Source: Leptospiraceae bacterium
GTDB taxonomy: Bacteria > Spirochaetota > Leptospiria > Leptospirales > Leptospiraceae
Assembly (NCBI GenBank): GCA_015075105.1
Contig: JABTUZ010000002.1
Coordinates: 151,001-215,000 of the forward strand
DNA length: 64,000 bases
Direction of reading: 5' to 3'
Of this stretch, positions 35,480 through 43,769 are shown in pieces. Position numbers and translations under genes: made by a program. Below the pieces are notes generated by a model, which worked only from the letters and a program-made list of their open reading frames with translations, was not told the DNA's origin and did no database searches. The number at the start of each line of letters is the position of its first letter. The first letter of the stretch is position 1.

Positions 35480-37258
35480 ATGAAAAAATACTTTTTATTG
35501 CAGGTTTGTATTTTTCTTCTTACAATTGTATTTCTAATACCTTCGCTGGACAATACATGGTTTGATAATTCTTTGAGTCTGCACGATTGGGATCAGCATT
35601 TTTTCTATCTTGAATCAGTTAGAAAAGCAATTGTAGATTTCAAAGAAATACCTTTTTGGAACCCTTATTATGTCGGTGGGATCCCGATATTAGAAAATCC
35701 TCAAGTGAAATTTTTTACACCTACCAATATAATCTCAATTTTTATAGGAAGCATTAAAGCTCTGAAGTTTTCGATAATTCTATACTATATCGTTGGAGCT
35801 TTAAGTTCGGTATTTCTATTTTATCGAGTTTGCCGTTTAGGATTTTACGGAACAATGTTTTCCTCTTCTTTGTTTTTATTTTGTGGATGGCACACTCAAC
35901 ATATTTACGCAGGTCACTCCCAATTCCAATCAGTTTTTATTCTACCTTTTATAACAGGAGCCGCTCTACTCTATATAAAAAACTCTGACAAAAAATATTT
36001 AGTCTTTGGCGCTTTAGGAATGGCTCTGATGCTGTCCGATGGAAATATTTATTTTTTTCTATTTGCCATTTTTATTTTAACCGTAACGATGGTTGGCACA
36101 TTCATCCTAAATTTAGAAAGTCAGATTTTTCAAAAGGTTGTGCTTTTCATTGCATTATCTATTTTGTTTGGTGCGTATCGACTTATTCCAGAGACACATT
36201 TTTTTTTCAATAACGGTGCTTACTTTATGCCCGATAAAAATTATTTAAAGTTTATAGATATTTTTCAAATTTTTACAGGAGTAAGTCAACATCCATACCT
36301 TGCCCGAAATATAGAAAATCAACAATACTCATGGTGGGAGTATGGTGCATACATCGGATTATTCCCATTTATAAGTTTTATTTTGCTTTTAGTGTATTTT
36401 AAAAAAAAAGATATTCCAATACTATTTCTTGCTTTGTTTGTGATTTGTCTAATGATTGGAAATTTTCATTTTCTTTCGCCGGGAAACCTATTGTCTTATA
36501 TTCCCGGTTTTACAAATATTCGATGCTCTGCACGATGGGGTATCGTGTTTATTCTAATATTCTCAATTCTTTGGGGGCAACTTATAAATAGATTTTATAA
36601 CTATGTTTCAAAAAAAAATCACTATTCTCGATTCACATTTCTTTTATTACATTTATTTCTAATCATTGCATTCGGGTATTTTTATTCAGACTTAACTAAA
36701 AAAAATGCCAAAAACTTAAATAAAATTTTTTCGATTCCATGGGAGCAAATATACACAGAAAAGCAAAAAGAATTGACTACAGTTTCTGATCTGAAGTCTT
36801 ATGGGGCTTCCTCGTCTCTTTTGAAAGGAATTTTTTCTAATCAGTCTATTCGAGACGGGTACGAAAATCTTTTCTCAAATAGAAATCTTCCATCTATAGG
36901 AGAAAAAATCTATCGAGGGGAATTTTATCTTTTAAATAAAAATGGAAATCTGAAACTTTTTAATCAAACAATGAACACATTAAAATTTTCGATTGAATTA
37001 TTTAGTGAGGATACACTTGTCATAAATAGAAATTTTTCATCTCATTGGAAGGTTCACCCTGATCTACAAATTTTAAACTATAACGGTTTGATGAGTGTCA
37101 AACTTCCTAAAGGAAAACACTCGCTTGAATTCTATTTTTATAATTACTTCTTTTTATTAGGTCTCATAGTTACTTTTTTTTCGGCTTTTGCGGCTATCGT
37201 CCCCCGAATGTCCGAAGTTTGCCGATGGTACGCATTTTTTCGCAAGCAAAAATCGTGA
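35480..37258 (+). CDS. Polytopic membrane protein, YfhO/GT-C-like
   Basis: The ATG at 35480 (MKKYFLLQVCIFLLTIVFL) is preferred to a TTG at 35441; neither has a strong ribosome site. The 592-residue protein has about 12 TM helices, an early extracytoplasmic loop with LHDWDQHFFYLESVRKA and FWNPYYVGG, and a C-terminal soluble part with FSSHWKVHPD before a last TM. This is the layout of YfhO-type or GT-C glycosyltransferase-like proteins that modify envelope glycans. The final 20 residues after the last TM read into the GC-richer REP-like sequence from about 37200, so the native C-terminus may have been altered. Confidence 0.7.
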   Translation: MKKYFLLQVCIFLLTIVFLIPSLDNTWFDNSLSLHDWDQHFFYLESVRKAIVDFKEIPFWNPYYVGGIPILENPQVKFFTPTNIISIFIGSIKALKFSIILYYIVGALSSVFLFYRVCRLGFYGTMFSSSLFLFCGWHTQHIYAGHSQFQSVFILPFITGAALLYIKNSDKKYLVFGALGMALMLSDGNIYFFLFAIFILTVTMVGTFILNLESQIFQKVVLFIALSILFGAYRLIPETHFFFNNGAYFMPDKNYLKFIDIFQIFTGVSQHPYLARNIENQQYSWWEYGAYIGLFPFISFILLLVYFKKKDIPILFLALFVICLMIGNFHFLSPGNLLSYIPGFTNIRCSARWGIVFILIFSILWGQLINRFYNYVSKKNHYSRFTFLLLHLFLIIAFGYFYSDLTKKNAKNLNKIFSIPWEQIYTEKQKELTTVSDLKSYGASSSLLKGIFSNQSIRDGYENLFSNRNLPSIGEKIYRGEFYLLNKNGNLKLFNQTMNTLKFSIELFSEDTLVINRNFSSHWKVHPDLQILNYNGLMSVKLPKGKHSLEFYFYNYFFLLGLIVTFFSAFAAIVPRMSEVCRWYAFFRKQKS

Positions 37259-37270
37259 CAGAAGACAAAT

Positions 37271-37333
37271 TTCCCGTAGGGCTCTACCCAGCCCTTGCAA
37301 GCGAAGCGATGCAAGAGGCTGGGGAAGCGGGAA
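37271..37333. repeat. REP-like nested palindrome
   Basis: Three nested arms pair: TTCCCG (37271-37276) with CGGGAA (37328-37333), CCCAGCC (37287-37293) with GGCTGGG (37317-37323), and TTGCA (37295-37299) with TGCAA (37310-37314). It is much more GC-rich than its surroundings and resembles a repetitive extragenic palindrome. No T-tract follows, so it is not a typical terminator. Confidence 0.65.
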
Positions 37334-37361
37334 TCTGATGTTATCAGAAGCCCCTGGACTA

Positions 37362-37529
37362 CTACTTAAAGTTTATTATTAATCGTTTTCCAAGAACATC
37401 TGCTACTTTTTCAAGAGTTGACAATCTGATACTTTCAGCATGATTTTCAAGTCTTGAAACAGCACTTTTTGTAGTTTTCAATTTAATCGCAAATTCTTCT
37501 TGGGTCATACCTTTTTTTGCTCTTAACAT
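37362..37529 (-). CDS. HigA-like XRE antitoxin, N-terminally shortened
   Basis: A 55-residue frame starts at ATG 37529. It carries an XRE helix-turn-helix (MTQEEFAIKLKTTKSAVSRL) and a C-terminus (TLEKVADVLGKRLIINF) typical of HigA antitoxins. About 30 N-terminal residues of the usual antitoxin are missing. It overlaps a HigB-like toxin fragment on the same strand. A minimal DNA-binding protein could still be made, but the pair looks decayed. Confidence 0.6.
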   Translation of the reverse strand: MLRAKKGMTQEEFAIKLKTTKSAVSRLENHAESIRLSTLEKVADVLGKRLIINFK

Positions 37530-37702
37530 TTTGATTTTATTCTACATTCCCAAATATGTGTTCCTGATAATTTTTTAAAATATTTTGATGAAATCATATC
37601 GACATCTTCGATTAATTTGAAAACTGCAATAATTTTTTGAGTAATTTTATCATTTAAACTGTCTAAAAATATTTCTACAGGACTTGCATTATCATCTAAG
37701 CG
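37523..37702 (-). pseudogene. HigB/RelE-like toxin fragment
   Basis: The frame reads RLDDNASPVEIFLDSLNDKI, then a helix-rich segment and KKLSGTHIWECRIKSK before a stop. These are the N-terminal and central parts of a HigB-type RelE toxin. The start is lost (an in-frame TAA precedes) and the C-terminal strand after RIKSK is missing, joined directly to the antitoxin. An internal deletion across the toxin-antitoxin junction explains both truncations. Confidence 0.65.
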
Positions 37703-37845
37703 TTAAAAAATGATAGTTCGCTTTATTGCTAACAATGTCAATTATAATATTTTTTCATTTTAAAGAATTTTCATGGGTTTCTGATAACGTTTCCGGGAGA
37801 AGCGACATTTTGCCATAGCGCAGCGGAGGCATTTAACAGAACAAA

Positions 37846-38787
37846 TTATCTGATAGAGGAAAACAAATTATTTTCATTAGCCTGTTTGAATTTATTCAGC
37901 CTATCAGTTGCATTATTATAATAATTTTCATCTAATTCTATGCCAATATAATCTCTTTCAAGAGAAGATGCGGCTATTATTGTCGTACCACTTCCACAAA
38001 AAGGATCTAGTACAATTTGGTTTTCTTTAGTTGTCAATTCGATAAGAGCTTGCATAAGTTTTAATGGTTTTTGAGTTGGATGCAAACCAGTATCTGAACC
38101 ATTTGAACTAATATTAATTATGTTATTGGGATTTATGTTATATTTTAGAAATGCTTTTTCATTATAAGCACCGACTTCATTTTCTAACATGTTGTCAGCT
38201 ATTGTGCCACCAATTTGATATGGTTTCGTAAACCAAAGTATTGGTTCATAGGTAGGTCTTAAATTTCCAACTTTCCAACCATCCCATTTTTCTGCTGAAT
38301 CATTATCTCCACGTTTTTCATATACAACGCTTAGTCTCTGTGCTCGGTGAGCAGCTTTTTCTTTTGACCATGCCAGCATATCTTTATAGGTAAAACCGGT
38401 ATCTTCAAATGCGCAAATGCATCTATGAGCAAGACGCCTACCGGCAAAAACAATAGCTGACCCTCCAGGTTTGAGAACTCGCAACCAATCTCCTACCCAA
38501 GTCAGACACCATTCATAATATTGTTTGGGTATTTGTCGATCTGCTTCAGACCAACCATTTAGAGGTTTGCCTCGTTTCTTAAAAATTGCGCCTGCTTTTT
38601 CTTGAGCAGGACTCGACCCTAAAAAGGCAGAATTTGTATTATCATGTAAAACATCCCAATCGTCTGCTCCAATACCATAAGGAATATCACTTAATATCAA
38701 ATGAATACTATCAGATTCGATATTTTTAACTACATTAACACAATTCCCATGGATAATTTTATTTATATAGTTTGAATTTTGATTCAT
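37846..38787 (-). CDS. Type II DNA adenine methyltransferase (beta class)
   Basis: The 313-residue protein has the catalytic motif LILSDIPYGIGADDW (motif IV, DIPY in place of DPPY) near residue 32 and the SAM motif I (VLDPFCGSGTTIIAAS) near residue 265. The catalytic-before-SAM order defines the beta class of N6-adenine/N4-cytosine enzymes. Together with the upstream HindIII-like nuclease it should protect AAGCTT. It starts 59 bp after the nuclease stop. Specificity is inferred from the partner only. Confidence 0.88.
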   Translation of the reverse strand: MNQNSNYINKIIHGNCVNVVKNIESDSIHLILSDIPYGIGADDWDVLHDNTNSAFLGSSPAQEKAGAIFKKRGKPLNGWSEADRQIPKQYYEWCLTWVGDWLRVLKPGGSAIVFAGRRLAHRCICAFEDTGFTYKDMLAWSKEKAAHRAQRLSVVYEKRGDNDSAEKWDGWKVGNLRPTYEPILWFTKPYQIGGTIADNMLENEVGAYNEKAFLKYNINPNNIINISSNGSDTGLHPTQKPLKLMQALIELTTKENQIVLDPFCGSGTTIIAASSLERDYIGIELDENYYNNATDRLNKFKQANENNLFSSIR

Positions 38788-38846
38788 ATATTAATCTCTC
38801 AAAGTTTCGATATACTTCTTGATTGCATTTATCTTTTCTTTTAATT

Positions 38847-39383
38847 TCAAAGCGATAATGATATATGTTCCCAACTCAATAAACATACATTGCCATCAAG
38901 TGCTTGGCCGTATATTTGACTGTTACTTTTCGGGTATTGAAAATACGGGCAAACTAAAACTGAATAGTCATGGTCTCCTTTCCAATCTACCATTGATTTT
39001 ACTTTAAAGTCTTTTTGATTTTTTGCTGTTCTGCTTAAACGAAAGGCCTTAGCGTCACCGACAAGAGAGTATCCATGTATTGAGCTTTTTCCTACAACGT
39101 CGGCACAATTTGCTCTTTCTTTGTTGACTGTAGCTTGAATACCCAATTCTTGTAAAGATTTAGCCAGTAAAATATCCGTAGCTTTTGAATATAACTTTTC
39201 TTCAGAAGAATCATGATCGATGTCCTCTGGAATCGTACCAATTTCTTTTATTAAGAGGATTAATTTATTTCTTTTCAAAGAAAATACTTTCTTCTGAATT
39301 AAGTCTCCAGAATGTTCAAATGAATTATCATCATTTTTTTTTGATTCTTTTTTTATCAAATTCTTTAGCTCAATAAAATTCAT
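38847..39383 (-). CDS. HindIII-like restriction endonuclease, possibly C-terminally truncated
   Basis: The 178-residue protein strongly resembles the N-terminal two thirds of HindIII as I recall it: EEKLYSKATDILLAKSLQ, ERANCADVVGKS, the catalytic VGDAKAFRLSRTAKNQKDF, DHDYSVLVCPYFQYPKS and LLSWEH. The Asp and Lys of the PD-D/ExK site are present. HindIII itself has about 300 residues; here a stop follows LSWEHISLSL. Another frame then continues with a helical IIIALKLKEKINAIKKYIE stretch to a stop at about 38793, so a frameshift is possible. Cleavage activity is therefore uncertain, while the methyltransferase looks intact. Confidence 0.82.
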   Translation of the reverse strand: MNFIELKNLIKKESKKNDDNSFEHSGDLIQKKVFSLKRNKLILLIKEIGTIPEDIDHDSSEEKLYSKATDILLAKSLQELGIQATVNKERANCADVVGKSSIHGYSLVGDAKAFRLSRTAKNQKDFKVKSMVDWKGDHDYSVLVCPYFQYPKSNSQIYGQALDGNVCLLSWEHISLSL

Positions 39384-39411
39384 AATTACACCTTTGATTT
39401 ATTTTTACTAA

Positions 39412-39507
39412 GTCCGCCACGGATGGCGGGCATTGTCAACAAGTTCGCGAGCCAATGACATATAACTTATATTTAATGTCCCCTGAAAAATTTTCAATTC
39501 GGGACAT
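39412..39507. repeat. Inverted repeats between the restriction gene and DUF1564-like copy 3
   Basis: CCGCC-ACGGAT-GGCGG (39414-39429) and ATGTCCC (39476-39482) with GGGACAT (39501-39507) form hairpins; the second is followed by a T-tract on the plus strand. Each could be a terminator or an element boundary. No plus-strand gene ends here, so a boundary is at least as likely. Confidence 0.5.
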
Positions 39508-39517
39508 AGTTTTTTTA

Positions 39518-40006
39518 CTACTTCTCTAAGATTTTTTGCTTTTTTGTCGGTCGTTTGTGTCGTTTTAGTCTATTGTAGCGAGTTGCTTTTCTCTTGGAGA
39601 GGTAAGCTCCCCCCGCAATCGTGGTCACCGGGGTGGGAACTCCATTCTCGAAGAATCTGCTGGGGAGAATTATGTCCCATTCGGCAAGGTCAAGCACCAA
39701 CAAAAGAGTAAAAAGAGCGGTCTTTGTGGTGCCAAGCCAATCTGCAAGAATCCCCAATTCAATCCAGTCCTCGTTATTTGGGGTAAAATTCTTCTTCTGC
39801 AAATTCTGTCCGACTTCTTGATAGGCCTTTTTTACCCTCTCCATCTTCTCAAAAGTCCCCCAAAGAATCACATTTCTATATCTATTCAAAAGAGCGTGCA
39901 AATACTTTCTTCTTGAAAAACCCGTCGTTCTTTTATTAAACTCGTCCATGTATTTTGCCGGAACAAGCAAGCTCGATTGTGTTTCTATATATTTTTCTGG
40001 GTTCAT
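39518..40006 (-). CDS. DUF1564-like protein, copy 3
   Basis: This 162-residue protein differs from copy 1 at only a few positions over its first 150 residues (for example Q4E, A7I), but it has a different, Lys-rich tail (KRPTKKQKILEK). The start has the same AAGGAG-based site and the same leader. Such closeness between copies 27 kb apart indicates recent duplication or gene conversion. Function is unknown; it sits at the edge of the restriction-modification island. Confidence 0.7.
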   Translation of the reverse strand: MNPEKYIETQSSLLVPAKYMDEFNKRTTGFSRRKYLHALLNRYRNVILWGTFEKMERVKKAYQEVGQNLQKKNFTPNNEDWIELGILADWLGTTKTALFTLLLVLDLAEWDIILPSRFFENGVPTPVTTIAGGAYLSKRKATRYNRLKRHKRPTKKQKILEK

Positions 40007-40285
40007 AAATTTCTCCTTAAAGTAAAATTTTCTGCTCTCCTTTATAAGGTAAAAAAAGTTTGCTTTAGAAAAAAAAATTTTGCAATTTTTGGAAAATTTT
40101 TTTAGCTTTTACAGAAAAAGTCTTAAAATTACACTAAATGTGTAATCCACCTAAAACGATGGAGTTCCCACATTTTTGCATAAAAGGTGAACAATTGGTA
40201 TAAAACATGCACTTTATTAAAAAGAGTGGAGTTCCCACATTTTCGCACGAAAAGTGTAAAATCTGTACTAAAAGCAAAATACTAA
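40007..40285. repeat. Leader and hairpin repeats upstream of DUF1564-like copy 3
   Basis: The leader 40007-40117 matches copies 1 and 2. It is followed by repeat units with TGGAGTTCCCAC at 40160-40171 and GTGGAGTTCCCAC at 40226-40238, then GAAAAGTGTAAAATCTGTACT. The block ends about 15 bp before the ugd stop at 40301, close to the 3' end of a core gene. Confidence 0.75.
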
Positions 40286-40300
40286 AAATTATTCTAAAAA

Positions 40301-41605
40301 TCAATTTACCCCAATAGAATAAACTGTAAAACCTAGTCTTTTCATAACATCTTTTTTGTATTGATTTCTACCATCAAAAATAAGAGGAGATTTCATTAGC
40401 TTCTTAATTTTTTCAAAATCAGGTTCTCGAAATTCTCTCCATTCTGTTAGTAAAAGCATTGCATCTGCACCGTCTAACGCATTATAAGGATGATCGCAAT
40501 ATTTTACTTTTCCTTCAAAATACATTTTAGAAGTTTCATGGGCAGCAGGATCAAACACCTGTAAGATTGCTCCCTCTTTGTGAAGAGATTCAATCAAAGG
40601 AATAGAAGGAGCTTCGCGCATATCGTCCGTCCCCGGCTTAAAGGCTAATCCCCAAATCCCAAAAGTCTTACCTTTTAAAGATTCATTTCCGAAATGTTTT
40701 TTGATCTTATCGAATATTCGAATCTTTTGTCTTTCATTGACTTCTTCAACGCTTTGAATAATTTGAAGAGGAGAGCCGACATCTTTTGAGGTTTTCAAAA
40801 GTGCTCTAACGTCCTTTGGAAAGCACGAACCTCCGTACCCTATACCTGCATACAAAAATTTTCTTCCGATACGAGAATCTGTTCCCATTCCCATTCGCAC
40901 GTCTTCATAATTTGCACCTACTACATCGCATAGATTTGCAATTTCATTTGCGAATGAAATTTTTGTAGCAAGAAAAGCGTTGCAAGCATACTTTGTAAGC
41001 TCTGCCGATTTCACTCCCATCAACAATATAGGGTTTCCATTCAATACAAATGGTTCATACAATTCTTTCATCAGCTTGCCGGCTTTTTCGGAATCTGCTC
41101 CGATAACTACTCTTTCAGGACGCATAAAATCTTCTATAGCTGCACCTTCTTTTAAAAACTCAGGATTCGATACTACATCGAAAGGATGATTTGTTTCTTG
41201 GCTAATGACAGCTTTGACTTTCTCGGCAGTTCCAACTGGCACTGTAGATTTATCTACGATAATCTTGTAGCCGTTCATATACTTTCCGATTTCTTTTCCT
41301 ACTGAAAGCACCATGGAAAGGTCGGCTTCCCCTTCTGCACCTGTAGGAGTTCCGACAGCAATAAAAATTATATTTGAATTTTCTACACCTTCTTGAATCG
41401 AAGTAGTAAATTTTAATCTTTCTTCTTTTTGATTTTTTATTACAAGTTCTGAAAGTCCCGGTTCAAAAATAGGGATAATTCCATTTTTTAAATTGGCTAT
41501 TTTTTTTTCATCTTTGTCCACGCAAATAATATTATTTCCGTACTCAGCAAAACATGCACCTGCAACAAGACCGACATAACCACTACCAATTACACATACT
41601 TTCAT
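40301..41605 (-). CDS. ugd: UDP-glucose 6-dehydrogenase
   Basis: This NAD-dependent enzyme oxidises UDP-glucose to UDP-glucuronate for polysaccharide synthesis. The 434-residue protein has the Rossmann motif VIGSGYVGLVAGACFAEYG at the N-terminus, DKSTVPVGT, and the catalytic Cys in GYGGSCFPKDV (about residue 258), followed by the C-terminal NAD/UDP domain (FGIWGLAFKPGTDDMREAPS, read in parts). It follows the Wzm/Wzt genes by about 90 bp on the same strand, consistent with a shared O-antigen or capsule pathway. Confidence 0.94.
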   Translation of the reverse strand: MKVCVIGSGYVGLVAGACFAEYGNNIICVDKDEKKIANLKNGIIPIFEPGLSELVIKNQKEERLKFTTSIQEGVENSNIIFIAVGTPTGAEGEADLSMVLSVGKEIGKYMNGYKIIVDKSTVPVGTAEKVKAVISQETNHPFDVVSNPEFLKEGAAIEDFMRPERVVIGADSEKAGKLMKELYEPFVLNGNPILLMGVKSAELTKYACNAFLATKISFANEIANLCDVVGANYEDVRMGMGTDSRIGRKFLYAGIGYGGSCFPKDVRALLKTSKDVGSPLQIIQSVEEVNERQKIRIFDKIKKHFGNESLKGKTFGIWGLAFKPGTDDMREAPSIPLIESLHKEGAILQVFDPAAHETSKMYFEGKVKYCDHPYNALDGADAMLLLTEWREFREPDFEKIKKLMKSPLIFDGRNQYKKDVMKRLGFTVYSIGVN

Positions 41606-41691
41606 AAATCCCTCACTAACAAAATTTAATACTGTAAATTTATTTTCAGAGTCTTAAAATGTCAGAAAAAAATATTTTTCCTTAATAGAAA

Positions 41692-42882
41692 CTACTTTTT
41701 CAAAATAGACAAACGAGTGGGCAAGTAAGAAACTCCGTCAAATTTCGGAATACTTGTTCTTTCTATTTCAAAATTGAAAACTCCATCTTCCCAAAGATAG
41801 CAATGCAGAGAATGATTGTCTCCTTCGTGAAACGCAATCCCCAAAGAATATTTTCCGGGAGCTAAATTTATTGGAAATTCAAACTCAACAGAAATTTCAG
41901 AATTTTTTTCTAAGTTAGTCAGGTCTCCTTTCAAATGGTTGGTATTGATTCCAAAAGCTCGAATATTCTTAGAATCATCAATATGAAAACCGATAGTTAA
42001 ATCAGGAATATTTTTATTTATTTTTAAAGCAATATTGAGCTTAACCAAGTTTCCAACTGTTAATATTTTGGGATTTTTCAAACCATCTGACTCAATAGAA
42101 ACAGAATAATTTTTGATCCATTCCGATGAATCAAATTCCTTTTCAATATTTCCAAAGGAATGCTTGGCTATAATCTGCATATATTTTTGAATTGCAGCGT
42201 TAGAATTCCCGTCGAAAACTAAAGAGCCTTTTTCCAATACCAAAATCCTATCAGACAAACTTTTTAATAAATTTATATCATGGCTTACGATTAAAATAGA
42301 AGTTCCTTTTTTTTTAAACTCATCAAATCGACTCAAACACTTTTGTTGAAACGTAGCGTCTCCTACTGCAAGCGCTTCATCGACCAATAAAATGTCTGGC
42401 CTTATTGCGGTAGCCAAAGAAAATCCGAGTCTCATAATCATTCCGGTTGAGTAATTTTTTAGAGGCACATTTTTAAATTCAGACACGCCAGCAAAAGAAA
42501 AAATTTCGTCGATTAGAGTTAGCAATTCTAATGAAGAATATCCTATCACTATTCCATTATAATAAATATTTTCTACTCCGGATAATTCAGGATTGAACCC
42601 CACTCCGAGTTCTAAAATCGACCTTACATTCCCTACAATAGAAATTTCTCCCAAATGATAATCTGAAACACCGGTTAAAATCTTGAGTAGAGTCGATTTC
42701 CCTGCGCCATTTCTACCAATAACTCCTACAATCTCTCCTTTCCCTATTTCAAATGAAATCGAATTTAACGCTTGAAAAGAAACTCCTCCACCCAAAAATC
42801 CAAAACTTAAAGCACTGACAATTCTATCTAAGGAGTTGGAAAAACCGATATAGTTTTTTGTGAGGCTCTTTACTTTAATCAA
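41692..42882 (-). CDS. wzt: Polysaccharide ABC exporter ATP-binding protein (Wzt type)
   Basis: The 396-residue protein has an ABC domain with Walker A VIGRNGAGKSTLL (near residue 58), signature YSTGMIMRLGF and Walker B ILLVDEALAVGD. A C-terminal domain of about 150 residues (from about 245) resembles the Wzt carbohydrate-binding beta-sandwich that recognises modified O-antigen ends. With the permease it exports lipid-linked O-antigen across the inner membrane. The 5' end overlaps the permease stop by 4 bp. Confidence 0.9.
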   Translation of the reverse strand: MIKVKSLTKNYIGFSNSLDRIVSALSFGFLGGGVSFQALNSISFEIGKGEIVGVIGRNGAGKSTLLKILTGVSDYHLGEISIVGNVRSILELGVGFNPELSGVENIYYNGIVIGYSSLELLTLIDEIFSFAGVSEFKNVPLKNYSTGMIMRLGFSLATAIRPDILLVDEALAVGDATFQQKCLSRFDEFKKKGTSILIVSHDINLLKSLSDRILVLEKGSLVFDGNSNAAIQKYMQIIAKHSFGNIEKEFDSSEWIKNYSVSIESDGLKNPKILTVGNLVKLNIALKINKNIPDLTIGFHIDDSKNIRAFGINTNHLKGDLTNLEKNSEISVEFEFPINLAPGKYSLGIAFHEGDNHSLHCYLWEDGVFNFEIERTSIPKFDGVSYLPTRLSILKK

Positions 42883-43649
42883 AGGTGATCCAATACAATT
42901 TTATGAAATTTTCCCTTAGATAAAATTTGAACTCCAAGAAAAATTATAAGAAAGGGCAGAAAGCCAAGTACATTGAACTGTAAAGAATGATTTTCTAAAA
43001 CTATATTTTTAAATAAATCCAAAGGTACATTCAATGGATTCAAAGAATTTATTTTTTCCAATATTTGAGAATTTCTCGAATCATACATTATCGGAAGAGT
43101 CCAAAAGAATCCAATGGACGTTAATCGCACTATTGGTGTAATATCTTTTAATATAATATTTACTCTTGCCAAATAGGATAGTGCAAGTTGAACAAATTTT
43201 CCAAAAGAAAAAATATACACAAAGCTCAGTAAAAATAGACTTACGTTTAAGACAGAAAGATAAGCAAGCAGTATAAAGATCGGAATAGAAGTAATCGCAA
43301 AATGAATCAACATTTGATAAAAAGGTATATTCAAAAATATTTCTAATCCGAGTGAAGACCTTTTTATTAGATTCCTGTTTTCGCTTAGAATTGTAGTTCC
43401 TTTTATAAACATTTCTTGCAGGGGAAGCCAAAATAACAATCCACACAAAAGATTTGGATAAATTTTATTTGAAGAAGAGTTTTGAAAAATAAATATTACA
43501 AAAGTATAGACAACCACAAGACTTAGATTTTGTGCAAGCATCCAAAAAACACCAAGAAAACTTCCTGCGTATTGCAAGGCATAGTCTCGTTTTACTAAAG
43601 TGAAGGTAAGTCCTAATTCTTTATAAAAATCTTTTAACTTTTTTATCAT
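42879..43649 (-). CDS. wzm: Polysaccharide ABC exporter permease (Wzm type)
   Basis: The 256-residue membrane protein has about six TM helices and the ABC-2 signature pattern (LVKRDYALQYAGSFLGVFWML at the N-terminus; IFVFQ-like TM starts; ILKDITPIVRLTSIGFFWTLPIMY, read in parts). It pairs with the adjacent Wzt-like ATPase. The N-terminal amphipathic segment before TM1 is typical of O-antigen permeases. Confidence 0.9.
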   Translation of the reverse strand: MIKKLKDFYKELGLTFTLVKRDYALQYAGSFLGVFWMLAQNLSLVVVYTFVIFIFQNSSSNKIYPNLLCGLLFWLPLQEMFIKGTTILSENRNLIKRSSLGLEIFLNIPFYQMLIHFAITSIPIFILLAYLSVLNVSLFLLSFVYIFSFGKFVQLALSYLARVNIILKDITPIVRLTSIGFFWTLPIMYDSRNSQILEKINSLNPLNVPLDLFKNIVLENHSLQFNVLGFLPFLIIFLGVQILSKGKFHKIVLDHL

Positions 43650-43769
43650 GTTCTTCTAAGATGAAATATTTAAAAGATTTCTATTTTTTGTAGTCAAGTT
43701 AATTTCTATCAGATTTTTCTTGATAGTTTTATCTAAAATTTTAATTATGTAACTTTGGATTTACTGACT

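Larger units (their letters stand above)
37340..37788. repeat. 449-bp segment bounded by 14-bp inverted repeats
   Basis: GTTATCAGAAGCCC at 37340-37353 and GGGTTTCTGATAAC at 37775-37788 are inverted copies with one mismatch. They enclose the higBA remnant. No transposase is inside. The flanking DNA on the right (37789-37845) is GC-richer with no gene. It could be a MITE-like or excised cassette remnant. Confidence 0.5.

Noticed and set aside
37188..37382. Plus-strand frame of 64 residues over the palindrome
   Set aside because: It is composed of the REP-like sequence itself and overlaps the end of the membrane-protein gene; there is no coding evidence.
39476..39517. Intrinsic terminator for DUF1564-like copy 3
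   Set aside because: The T-tract is on the plus strand, the wrong side for the minus-strand gene, so it is listed only as an inverted repeat.
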